In this document: one piece after another, positions 23,139 through 31,949 of the stretch
Position numbering within the stretch: the first letter of the stretch is position 1
Layout: each line of letters starts with the position of its first letter
Assembly (NCBI GenBank): GCA_002436085.1
Contig: DIXT01000012.1
Coordinates: forward strand, 54,317-105,144
Source of the DNA: Anaerolineaceae bacterium UBA6073
Lineage (GTDB): Bacteria; Chloroflexota; Anaerolineae; Anaerolineales; Anaerolineaceae
Length of the DNA stretch: 50,828 nucleotides
Direction of reading: 5' to 3'
Notes under the pieces: generated by a model
Databases searched by the model: none
The model's input: only the letters and a program-made list of their open reading frames with translations
Told to the model about the DNA's origin: nothing
Made by a program: the position numbers and the translations under genes

Positions 23139-25490
23139 TCAGGCTTTTTCGTTCTGGAATGTCTTGAGCTGGCTGCCAAAGTGGTGGTAAACAGTGCCGT
23201 CGGGCATAGTGATGGTGCTATTTTTACCCTCGCGTGTGATTTCGAGACCTTGGTAGCGCAGGGTCAGCGGCCAATCGAAGGGGTACTCACCGGTAATTTG
23301 CAGTTTGTCCGCGGTTAAAATGCGGACGCCCGCCAATTCGAGGAAAGCCTGCAGAGGGATGAGCCCGGCCGCCGCGCCGCGCGCGCCTGCGGGTTGGTTG
23401 TCTGTGCTTCTCCAGCCTTCGAAATGCGCGTGCTCTATCTTTAATACACCTGCCGCGCCGCGCATCAAATTAGCAAATAGCGCGGCGGCTTCTTTTTTTG
23501 CTCCGCTTTGGATGAGATGCTCGAGTACCAGCGTGTTCCAGGCGGGGTTGACGGCGTGCTGCGCTTTTTCACTGCCTCCCATGTTGAGAATCTCAGGTAA
23601 ACCGAGCGGATACGCCTGGAAAGTGCTTTCGTCGCTGTCCTGTTCCCCGGGTTCGGCGTTCTCCGGCTGGGCAGTTGGCAGCCAACCCAAATACCAGCCG
23701 ATATCCCTAAGCGTAAGGTCGGGGGTGTAGAGCTGGGTCCAGGTTTGCTCGTCCAGGCCAGGCGCGCGAACGCTCTCGAGCCTGGTAAAGACCTGGTTGC
23801 TGGTGAGCGCGAGACTGTCCGCCAGGCGCAAAATTTCACCTGCTTCGATGCGTTCTTCCTTTAATTCCCCATTAATATCGGTTCCACGCAAACTTATAAA
23901 CCCTGGTTTGCTCGTAAAGGCGCTCAGGATCAGCTTGAGGTTCACGCGGCTAGGCGGTTCCAACACAAGCCCCGCGGGAATGTCCGAGAAAGCGCCCTCA
24001 AAGAAAAGCTTTTGCGGCGTGGAGAGGTGGGTGTCCCTATCCCAGCAGGCGGCGTCCGGCAGGTCTGTGCGGATGCGCTCCAGGCTCGCGTTCAGCTTTC
24101 GCTTGAGGGCGTTGGTCTGCGCAACTGTTTCTTCATCCTCCAATACACGCGCCATTTGCTCCAGGGCGTCCAGTTCTCGCGCCAGCAGGCAGCATAAACC
24201 CAGGTTTTCTACGGTTGTGATCCAGGTGAATAGCCCGTGTGGATTGAGGAAGTTAAAACTGGGATGGTTTCGCCAGCCAGTCTGCGCGAAAGTCAGCCAT
24301 TCCGGCAGTCCGTCCTGGTCCATGTCATGGTCCTGGTCGAACCAGTAGAGTGTGTATTGGCGCAGCCGGTCAAAGACAGACACAAGGAACTCCCGGTCTC
24401 CTGTATGCAAAAAGATGCTGAGGGCGTTAGCGCACAAACAGGGGAAAGGCAGCACTTTGCGGGCATTCACCGGCAGATGTGAACAGTACGGCAGGGTGGC
24501 GAGCCTGCGGGAAAAAACCCGGGCGGCAGTCTGCGCCTGGACGGGCAGCAGCGCTTGCGAGAGCTGGTACAGCACAAGGGCGTCAAAAGGCGGCTGAAGA
24601 ATCGCTAAGGAGTCTTTGCCGTCTGTGTGTTGCGCATAGCTATTTTCGGGACTGCGAAACTCGAGATATGAGAGTTTGTCCTGGTCGTCCCCGGAGCGCG
24701 CCAGCAGTTGAAAAGCCTTGTTTTGCGCCGAGAGAAAGACCGCATCCCAGTCGGCATAAGGGGTACTCACGCGCAGCAGGTCTGCCTGATGGCGCCAGGA
24801 GAGGCGCGCGATTTCCGCGTCCCAGTTTTCCGGGTAAGTCTCGAACAGCCTTTTTTCAAGGGACGGCTTGTCAAAACCCGCACAGCAGCGCAGCAGCACA
24901 GAGAATGACTCTCCGGGCGCCAATTCCGCGCAGCGCTGCAAAGCAGGGTAGGGGCTGGTTACTGACTGCGCAGTTTCCGCGTGCGCGACCGCCACGGACA
25001 AGCTGCCGCTGCTACCGAGGAGGTATGCCCGGTATTTTTGGGCAGCCAGGTTCATCCCAAGGCTGCCTTCCCGCGGGCAGAGATCTGCGACGGACTGGAC
25101 GCCGAGCTTCTGCGCCGCCGCCGAGGTGTTGGTCAGCGTAAAGCGCATGAGGAGACCATCGCTTTCCGCAGCCCAAAATTCACAGCGCGCCTGCACTCCT
25201 TCGGCCGGGGAGCAGCCCAGGCTGGCGTAATTGGAGTTGATCAGGTCTACCCGCGGCGGGGAAAGGTAAGCGTTGATTTCTGAAATTGTTTTATTGTTGA
25301 CCAGGAAAACCGGAAAAATGCGGAAACGCTCCACGAGCAGACCGAAATTTGTTTCCAAAGAAAGCGGTCCGTTCGGGTTCAGATTGATTTGCCAGACTGC
25401 GTCGAGCTGCGGGTTTAGCGCGCCAAAGCGCTGGTCCGCAGCCAGCGTGAGCAGGATGGGATCTGAGTAAAAAAAGGGGCCTGAACTCAT
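23139..25490 (-). CDS. Six-hairpin glycosidase-like protein
   Basis: A 783-residue protein of the (alpha/alpha)6-barrel glycosidase superfamily (similar in layout to glycogen-debranching or GH63/GH15-type enzymes). An N-terminal beta domain of about 230 residues (ETNFGLLVERFRIFPVFLVN) precedes a helical barrel. The barrel holds TGDREFLVSVFDRLRQYTLYWF near residue 385 and the aromatic/acidic DHDMDQDGLPEW phrase. The C-terminus carries a short beta appendage (LRYQGLEITREGKNSTITM). Catalytic acids cannot be fixed by eye. ATG 25490 is preferred over 25556; the RBS is weak. No signal peptide is seen. It converges on glmS with a 30-nt gap. Confidence 0.6.
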   Translation of the reverse strand: MSSGPFFYSDPILLTLAADQRFGALNPQLDAVWQINLNPNGPLSLETNFGLLVERFRIFPVFLVNNKTISEINAYLSPPRVDLINSNYASLGCSPAEGVQARCEFWAAESDGLLMRFTLTNTSAAAQKLGVQSVADLCPREGSLGMNLAAQKYRAYLLGSSGSLSVAVAHAETAQSVTSPYPALQRCAELAPGESFSVLLRCCAGFDKPSLEKRLFETYPENWDAEIARLSWRHQADLLRVSTPYADWDAVFLSAQNKAFQLLARSGDDQDKLSYLEFRSPENSYAQHTDGKDSLAILQPPFDALVLYQLSQALLPVQAQTAARVFSRRLATLPYCSHLPVNARKVLPFPCLCANALSIFLHTGDREFLVSVFDRLRQYTLYWFDQDHDMDQDGLPEWLTFAQTGWRNHPSFNFLNPHGLFTWITTVENLGLCCLLARELDALEQMARVLEDEETVAQTNALKRKLNASLERIRTDLPDAACWDRDTHLSTPQKLFFEGAFSDIPAGLVLEPPSRVNLKLILSAFTSKPGFISLRGTDINGELKEERIEAGEILRLADSLALTSNQVFTRLESVRAPGLDEQTWTQLYTPDLTLRDIGWYLGWLPTAQPENAEPGEQDSDESTFQAYPLGLPEILNMGGSEKAQHAVNPAWNTLVLEHLIQSGAKKEAAALFANLMRGAAGVLKIEHAHFEGWRSTDNQPAGARGAAAGLIPLQAFLELAGVRILTADKLQITGEYPFDWPLTLRYQGLEITREGKNSTITMPDGTVYHHFGSQLKTFQNEKA

Positions 25491-25637
25491 GCGCCTAATT
25501 TTAGCACTACACAGGCCTTGACCGCTGCCCCAGGACTGGAAGGGTAAGCCAAGCATGGCTTTTATTCCGGGCAGCGGGGAACATGCGGGGGGCTTTGGGC
25601 GTTAAAGAGTAAACTGCCTTTATGCTACAATAGCGCC

Positions 25638-28600
25638 ATGAAAGAAGACCCTATGACGAATAACAACCCTGACCCGGATGACTCCGGGCGTAATGATTTT
25701 GGTGAACTCGATGCTTTTCAGGACTTCGTTAATCCGGACAACACGCCGACATCCTCCGAGCAGGAAGCCCAGGAGCTTACCGTTCCGGTAATCCCATCGA
25801 GGGAGTTGGAAGCGCAAGCGCCCACTCGGGCGCTTACCCCCAGCGCGCCCGGCTTTCACGCCGAGCAGTCCGCCGAAACAATTCCTGTGCTCACGAATAG
25901 CGAAGGAGAGTTGGAAACTGCGCCAACCCTTCCCGTGCTTGTGCCAGAGGCAGACGCCGAGCAGTCCGCCGAAACAATTCCTGTGCTCACGAATAGCGAA
26001 GGAGACTTGGAAACTGCGCCAACCCTGCCCGTATTTGTGCCAGAGGGAGACGCCGAGCAGTCCGCTGAAACAATTCCTGTGCCCACGAATAGCGAAGGAG
26101 AGCTGGAAACTGCGCCAACCCTTCCCGTGCTTGTGCCAGAGGGAGACGCCGAGCAGTCCGCCGAAACAATTCCTGTGCCCACGAATAGCGAAGGAGAGCT
26201 GGAAACTGCGCCAACCCTTCCCGTGCTTGTGCCTGAAGAGGACGCCGCCCGGATCGCTGACGTTTCTATGCCGGGTTCCGGCGCGGACCAGCCCGCGGAA
26301 TTACCAGCCCAGACTGAAACGGTTGAAAAGAAACGGGAAGCCACGCAACCGATAGAAATCGCGAAAGCTGCAGCGCCGGAGGCTCCCGCCTGGTTCTCGG
26401 AAATTGCTTCTTTCAACGAAAAAACTGGCACCAGCGCGCCAAAACAGGCTTCCCAAACCCAACAGCGCGGTGATTACTTCAGCGGTGAATGGGTAAAATC
26501 GAAGCCCGGTCCTAATGCGCCGACGGGCGCATGGAACACCAAGCCCACCGGAGCCTGGCTTCCACCCGCTGCGCCAAAGCCATCCGCCGCGCAGGATAAT
26601 ATCCCGACTATCCCGCCTGCCGTCACCGCGCCCCCGCTGGCGCCTTCTTCGCAGCCGCTTCCTATAAAAAAGGTGACCGAAACGGATCCGGGCGCCACCC
26701 AACTTTCCTCCTCTGCGTTTTCGCAGCGGCAGGAAAACAAAGCTCACGGCACCCAGCCGGTGAGGGTTTCTCCCGCGCAGCCAGCCCAGCCGCCTGCGAA
26801 TAAACAGCAAAGCGCCCGCCCTCCAGCGCAAACCAAGCCAGCTCAGTTAAAACCTGCGAAAAAGAAAAGCTCCAAAGCGCTCCTTCCGGTTTTGTTTGTC
26901 TTTCTTGCGCTTGTATTTGTGGGGATGCTTTTTGTTGGCGTGCAGTACTTCCGCATCGCTTCCACGCTGCCAAGCGTGGCGGAACTGCGCTCGCGCGCCT
27001 CGCAATTTGAAACAACGCGCATCCTCGACCGGCGCGGCAACATCCTTTATGAAATCAACGACCCTAACATGGGCAAGCGCACCTACGTGCCGCTCGAAAA
27101 GATTTCGCCCTATCTGATTGCCGCTACCATCGCGACGGAAGACAAGGAATACTACAACCATCCTGGCTTTGACCTGGTCGCGCTTGGCAGAGCGCTGTGG
27201 ACGAATTACACCTCAGGCGAAATTGTTTCCGGTGCGTCCACCATCACCCAACAATTGGCGCGCATGCTGCTGCTGCAGGAAGAACGCTTTGAACAGTCGT
27301 ATGACCGCAAAGCGCGGGAAATCATCCTGGCGGCTGAAATTACGCGCCGCTACAGCAAGGAAGAGGTGCTGGAGCTTTATCTGAATGAAATTTTCTACGG
27401 CAACCTCTCCTACGGTATCGAAGCCGCGGCAGAAACCTACTTCAATACCCCCGCAGCAGAATTGTCCCTCTGGCAGTCGTCTTTCCTGGCGGGTTTGCCG
27501 CAATCCCCGGCAATTTATGATATCTACAACAACCGCGAGGCGACCCTGACGCGCAACAAATCTGTGCTGGTTCTCATGTACGAATTGAGTAATGAGAAAA
27601 ACTGCATCTTTATCGGCAAGAACCTGGAAAAAGTATGCGTGAGCGCCAACGACGCTCTGAACGCGGCGGATACGCTGGAAGCCTATACCTTCACGCAGAA
27701 TACCAACAGCATGCGCTTTCCCCATTGGGTTGTTTACATCCAGTCGCTGTTGGAAAGCCAGTACGATTCCCAAACAATTTACCACTCCGGTTTCAGCATC
27801 TATACCACGCTGGACCCTGACCTGCAGGAGCTTGCCCAGCGCGCTGTGCAGGAACAGCTGGCAACAATGACCGGAAACAACGCCACCAACGGCGCGGTAG
27901 TCGCGATGGATCCGAATACCGGCGAAATCCTGGCGATGGTCGGTTCGGCTGATTTCTACAACGAAGCGATCAGTGGCCAGGTGAACATGGCGCTGACCGA
28001 GACGCGCCAACCGGGCTCGTCCATCAAACCGATAACATACCTGGCAGCCTTTGAAAAAGACTGGACGCCTTCAACCTTAATTTGGGACGTTCCGGGTTCC
28101 TATCCTCCTTCCGGGCGAGCGGACGACCCCAGCGCGCCTTACGAACCTGTAAATTATGACAGCCGCTTTCATGGGCCCGTGACGGTGCGGTCCGCGCTGG
28201 CTAATTCCTACAATATTCCCGCGGTAAAGGCGCTGCAGTACGTGGGCATTTACGACGACACGAACACTAACGGTGAGGACGGCTTCATTGCTATGGCGAA
28301 GCGTCTGGGTATCACCAGCCTGACCCGCGAGGATTACGGACTCTCGCTGACGTTGGGTGGGGGTGAAGTGAGCCTGCTGCAAATGACCGGCGCCTATTCG
28401 GTGCTGGCGAACGAGGGCAAGCGCGTGGCTCCCGTAGCAGTCACCAAGCTGGTGGATTACACCGGCAAAGTGGTGTTTGAGTACAGCGCGCCGGAAGGCG
28501 ACCAGGTGGTGCGCGCGGCGCATGCTTACCTGCTTACGTCCATCCTGTCTGACGCCGACGCGCGCGCGCCGATGTTTGGGCGGGATTCCATCCTGAACCT

Positions 28601-29657
28601 GCCCTTTGCCGCAGCCGCAAAGACCGGCACTACCAACGACTACCGCGACAACTGGACCCTCGGTTACACGCCGGACCTGGTGGTGGGCGTGTGGGTAGGC
28701 AACGCGGATTACTCGCCGATGGTCAATACGACCGGGATCAGCGGCGCCGCGCCAATCTGGGCGCGGGTGATGGAGAACGGCATTAATATGCTGAAGAGCG
28801 GCGCTGCCACACCGTTCACCCAACCGCAGGACGTGGTGGAGCGCACCATCTGTTCAGTCTCCGGTACCGAACCTTCGGAATACTGCCCAAACCAGCGCTC
28901 GGAAATCTTTGCCTCCGACCAACTGCCGGCATCCAAAGAGCACGACCTGTGGGCAAAAGTTCAGATTGACGCCTGGACTGGCTTGCGCGCTTCGGCGGCC
29001 TGTTCCGACTTTGCCAAAGAGGAGTTGGTCATCAATGTCAGCGATAAAGACGCCATCCGCTGGCTGAAGACCGACCAGGGCAAGAATTGGGCGCACGATC
29101 ACGGCTTCCCGGACCCCTTTGTCATCCTGCCGGAAAGGGAATGCCGCGCGGACGACCCGCGGGCGGTTATCGACATGGTTACCCTGGTTGACGGCCGCAC
29201 CATCAGCGAAAATCCCTTCAAGATTGTTGGCGTTATTGACGCCACCGCAAATTTCAAGGATTTTAAAATTGATTGGGGCGAGGGCGAGAAACCCGGGGAA
29301 TGGAACACGCTGGTGGATTGGGAGAACACGCCGGTGCGCTCCGCTGAAGAAATTTACTCCTGGGATTTGACCGAGATTACAGCAGAAATTGTGACTGTCC
29401 GCATCCGATTGCGCAGCACTATGGACACGCAGGTGGAAAAGAAGTTCACGCTGCGCCTGTCAGTGCCGACGCCGACGCCCACGCCAACGGAAGAGCCGAC
29501 CTTGACGCCTACTCCGACACCCACTCCAACACCCACCCCGACGCCTCCGTTGGAAACACCCGCGCCGCCTCCGACACCAACGCCGGGAGAAACGCTGCCG
29601 CCGCCTCCGACACCAACGCCGGGGGAGACGCTGCCTCCTTCGGATGAAAATCCTTAG
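25638..29657 (+). CDS. Class A penicillin-binding protein (PBP1A type) with repeat-rich cytoplasmic N-terminus
   Basis: A 1339-residue bifunctional peptidoglycan glycosyltransferase/transpeptidase, about twice the usual length. Residues 1-~410 are a disordered Pro/Glu/Thr-rich cytoplasmic region with four tandem 32-residue repeats (76-203). A TM helix spans ~413-437. The GT51 domain shows TIATEDKEYYNHPGFD near 500 and SGASTITQQLARM near 530. The transpeptidase has SSIKP (Ser near 792), the SxN motif in LANSYN, and KTGTTND near 994. A beta-rich C-terminal domain and a PTPTPT tail follow. Start may be ATG 25638 or 25653. A single membrane anchor places the catalytic part outside. Confidence 0.92.
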   Translation: MKEDPMTNNNPDPDDSGRNDFGELDAFQDFVNPDNTPTSSEQEAQELTVPVIPSRELEAQAPTRALTPSAPGFHAEQSAETIPVLTNSEGELETAPTLPVLVPEADAEQSAETIPVLTNSEGDLETAPTLPVFVPEGDAEQSAETIPVPTNSEGELETAPTLPVLVPEGDAEQSAETIPVPTNSEGELETAPTLPVLVPEEDAARIADVSMPGSGADQPAELPAQTETVEKKREATQPIEIAKAAAPEAPAWFSEIASFNEKTGTSAPKQASQTQQRGDYFSGEWVKSKPGPNAPTGAWNTKPTGAWLPPAAPKPSAAQDNIPTIPPAVTAPPLAPSSQPLPIKKVTETDPGATQLSSSAFSQRQENKAHGTQPVRVSPAQPAQPPANKQQSARPPAQTKPAQLKPAKKKSSKALLPVLFVFLALVFVGMLFVGVQYFRIASTLPSVAELRSRASQFETTRILDRRGNILYEINDPNMGKRTYVPLEKISPYLIAATIATEDKEYYNHPGFDLVALGRALWTNYTSGEIVSGASTITQQLARMLLLQEERFEQSYDRKAREIILAAEITRRYSKEEVLELYLNEIFYGNLSYGIEAAAETYFNTPAAELSLWQSSFLAGLPQSPAIYDIYNNREATLTRNKSVLVLMYELSNEKNCIFIGKNLEKVCVSANDALNAADTLEAYTFTQNTNSMRFPHWVVYIQSLLESQYDSQTIYHSGFSIYTTLDPDLQELAQRAVQEQLATMTGNNATNGAVVAMDPNTGEILAMVGSADFYNEAISGQVNMALTETRQPGSSIKPITYLAAFEKDWTPSTLIWDVPGSYPPSGRADDPSAPYEPVNYDSRFHGPVTVRSALANSYNIPAVKALQYVGIYDDTNTNGEDGFIAMAKRLGITSLTREDYGLSLTLGGGEVSLLQMTGAYSVLANEGKRVAPVAVTKLVDYTGKVVFEYSAPEGDQVVRAAHAYLLTSILSDADARAPMFGRDSILNLPFAAAAKTGTTNDYRDNWTLGYTPDLVVGVWVGNADYSPMVNTTGISGAAPIWARVMENGINMLKSGAATPFTQPQDVVERTICSVSGTEPSEYCPNQRSEIFASDQLPASKEHDLWAKVQIDAWTGLRASAACSDFAKEELVINVSDKDAIRWLKTDQGKNWAHDHGFPDPFVILPERECRADDPRAVIDMVTLVDGRTISENPFKIVGVIDATANFKDFKIDWGEGEKPGEWNTLVDWENTPVRSAEEIYSWDLTEITAEIVTVRIRLRSTMDTQVEKKFTLRLSVPTPTPTPTEEPTLTPTPTPTPTPTPTPPLETPAPPPTPTPGETLPPPPTPTPGETLPPSDENP
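25863..26246 (+). repeat. Four tandem 96-bp repeats inside the PBP gene
   Basis: Units at 25863, 25959, 26055 and 26151 encode near-identical 32-residue blocks beginning EQSAETIPV. They are strongly conserved at DNA level, implying recent amplification and likely length variation. Confidence 0.9.
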
Positions 29658-29678
29658 TGGATGGGATGAACAGGATTT

Positions 29679-31928
29679 CTAGAACAAGCTGAGCTGGGCG
29701 CGCTGAAACTCTGGCGGGTCTTCCAGGATGCGCTGCGCGAAGCTCTCGCGCGTGAGCAGCGCGTCCAATTTCAGGTTGCGGATCTGGCGGAATTTTACAA
29801 AGTGCCAGCTTTCGCCGCACAGGAGCTGCAAATTGGGGTCCCGCTTTAGTCGGTACGTGACCAGGTTGGAGCGGCTGGCTGGGATGAGGAAGTATTTTTG
29901 CCCGGGCACGCGGTTGAAGAGATGCAGCAGTGGGGTTACGCAAGTTGTCAGAACGGGGAAAAAGCTGTGCGCCACACCGCCTGTTTTACCAATCCAATGA
30001 ACCGCTTCTTTGCTGCTTTGAACGGTGTAATCCAGCCGGGCAGCCAACTGACCCAGGATATCATCAATTTCTTGCAGGTCCTTGGCACGGGCTTGGGGTT
30101 CCTCTCGCGCGCGCAGCTGCCACCCGGGTCTGCTGTCCGACACGCGCTCGGCATAAGCTGCCATGACTGCGTCGATCAGCTCACTTTCCGGGGTCAGCAG
30201 CCCGGGGCATCTCAGGTTAGCTGTCCGCTGAACCTCCGCGTCTAAAGGAGTTGGGTTAGCGCGCAGAAGATCAAGCAAGGCTGTTTCCAGACGTTCCGCC
30301 AGGGGGATGTGCTCAATCAGCGGCTGGCGCAGCCAGTACTGGCCGGTATCCGGGGCTATGCCGGGGTTGAAGCGCACAAACACGTCCGAATCAGCCAGAC
30401 AGGCTTCCAACTCTTCCTGGCGCTCGTTCAGCGTTTTTCCGGGTTGTGAGCTGAGCAAGCCCTGTTGATGCGCGGACACGACGATTTGCGTCAACAGGGA
30501 GATGTAGCTGGCCGGTTCGCCGCGTTCGATTAAGTGCGCCCGCGCGGCTTCTTGAGCCGCCTGCCGAAGGTTCTTTTGGTTTGGTCCAGGTTGTATTCTG
30601 CCAATACCCCACAGGCACTGCAGGGTGTCTTGCCCGCCGTCGGATGCGCAGTTTAGCAGGCGCAAGCCTGCCTCTTGCCCGGCCAGAACGCCGGCTATGA
30701 GGAAGAGCGCGTCCAACTCACCAATCTGCAGTAGGATAGGGGTTTGCTGGTGCACCAGCGCGGGCAGTTGGGTAAGCACTTTCACCAGGGCCTGGGAATG
30801 CCAGGTCCAATCATAGCGCTGGCGGAGCAGGCTGTGACGCAGAGGGGTTACGCCTTCCTTTCCCCACAACCAACCTGCCCAAAGACCGCAAAGGTTCCAA
30901 TACGCTTGGTTGCGGCGGGGCAAGGAGGCATAGACCAGGGACATAAGGCTGGGGTCAGGCAGCGGGTTCAGTTCGCGCAGGCGCCCGCGGAACAGGCTAA
31001 TGCCGCCTTTCTGCGGGGGCAAATCCGGCCATTGGCGCAGAGTCACCGGCGGCAGCTTGCTCTGCCAAAGTGATCTGGAGCGCAAAAAGGCCTGCCAAAG
31101 GTTGCTTTCCTGCCAGGCGGGCGGGCGAAGGAGCTGGCGGGGACGGTTGCGCCCGAGCGGGTACGTCCAGAGCTGGTTCATTTGGTCCGCGGTGGTCAGG
31201 AAGAGTGCTTTCAAAAGCCTTTGCTGTTGTTCAGAAAGATCGGGATGATTGATTTTGTTGATGAGAATCTGCAATAGTATCAGCGCGCGCGGAGAATAGA
31301 AGCGCAGAACTTCTTCCATCACAGGCCGCAGCGGGTCATCGGTGCTGGCAGTAAATGTAAGCGCTTTGGCGCGGTGCAGGATATACGAGGGAAGCTGCTT
31401 GAGGCGCTGGTACGCTTCGACGCTGCCGGGCAGGTCGCCATTTTTTTGGCAGTGCGGGCATGACCATTGGATTGTGATGGGTTCGGAGCGTTCCTCTCCC
31501 CAGATGAACGCTGTCACTTCTGCCTGTCCCCCACATTCGGGACAGGGAATCTGGTAGAAGGAGTTCAGGTAATCTTCAAGGCGAGCGCCCTCACTCATCC
31601 GTAAATTTGCCAGGGCCAGCACTGCGTCTCCGATTTCTTCGACACTCGGCGCGGACGCCATGACTTCCAGGATGAAGGCGGCAACAGGGTTGTTAGAAGC
31701 AACGAGCACGCGATACCCGGAGCGGGCTAACTCCAGCGCGGCGAAGGGGTCGTTGCCAAAGGGGTCCAGTATCCAACTTGCCGGTTCCGCGCGGGTATAG
31801 ACCCAGTTGACCACCATTCCGGGGTAATATGGGGGCAAGAAACGGTCCAGAGGAAAGCCGGTTTGGGGGCGGCTGCTCGCGGCAATGAAAGGAGTTTGCA
31901 GCGGATCAAACAGGTCTTGAGCGCTCAT
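29679..31928 (-). CDS. DNA-methylase-like protein lacking the catalytic motif
   Basis: A 749-residue protein resembling large adenine-specific DNA methylases (DUF1156-like). WILDPFGNDPFAALELARSG near residue 52 is a SAM motif I, with the following strand VLVASNNPVAAF. A zinc-ribbon-like pair CPECGG...CPHC lies near residues 130-160. At the expected motif IV position (normally DPPY) the sequence reads SLVYASLPRRNQAYWNLCGL near residue 330, so the DPPY residues are missing while the surrounding tyrosine and helix remain. A C-terminal ~350-residue helical part has no known match. Activity is probably lost; a structural or regulatory DNA/RNA-binding role is inference. It converges on the PBP gene with a 21-nt gap and lies upstream on the strand of the GH13 gene. 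Confidence 0.5.
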   Translation of the reverse strand: MSAQDLFDPLQTPFIAASSRPQTGFPLDRFLPPYYPGMVVNWVYTRAEPASWILDPFGNDPFAALELARSGYRVLVASNNPVAAFILEVMASAPSVEEIGDAVLALANLRMSEGARLEDYLNSFYQIPCPECGGQAEVTAFIWGEERSEPITIQWSCPHCQKNGDLPGSVEAYQRLKQLPSYILHRAKALTFTASTDDPLRPVMEEVLRFYSPRALILLQILINKINHPDLSEQQQRLLKALFLTTADQMNQLWTYPLGRNRPRQLLRPPAWQESNLWQAFLRSRSLWQSKLPPVTLRQWPDLPPQKGGISLFRGRLRELNPLPDPSLMSLVYASLPRRNQAYWNLCGLWAGWLWGKEGVTPLRHSLLRQRYDWTWHSQALVKVLTQLPALVHQQTPILLQIGELDALFLIAGVLAGQEAGLRLLNCASDGGQDTLQCLWGIGRIQPGPNQKNLRQAAQEAARAHLIERGEPASYISLLTQIVVSAHQQGLLSSQPGKTLNERQEELEACLADSDVFVRFNPGIAPDTGQYWLRQPLIEHIPLAERLETALLDLLRANPTPLDAEVQRTANLRCPGLLTPESELIDAVMAAYAERVSDSRPGWQLRAREEPQARAKDLQEIDDILGQLAARLDYTVQSSKEAVHWIGKTGGVAHSFFPVLTTCVTPLLHLFNRVPGQKYFLIPASRSNLVTYRLKRDPNLQLLCGESWHFVKFRQIRNLKLDALLTRESFAQRILEDPPEFQRAQLSLF

Positions 31929-31949
31929 TTGCCGCCTTTCCGCGTTTTC

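Noticed and set aside
25863..26246. CRISPR-like array
   Set aside because: The repeats are 96-bp in-frame coding units without unique spacers.
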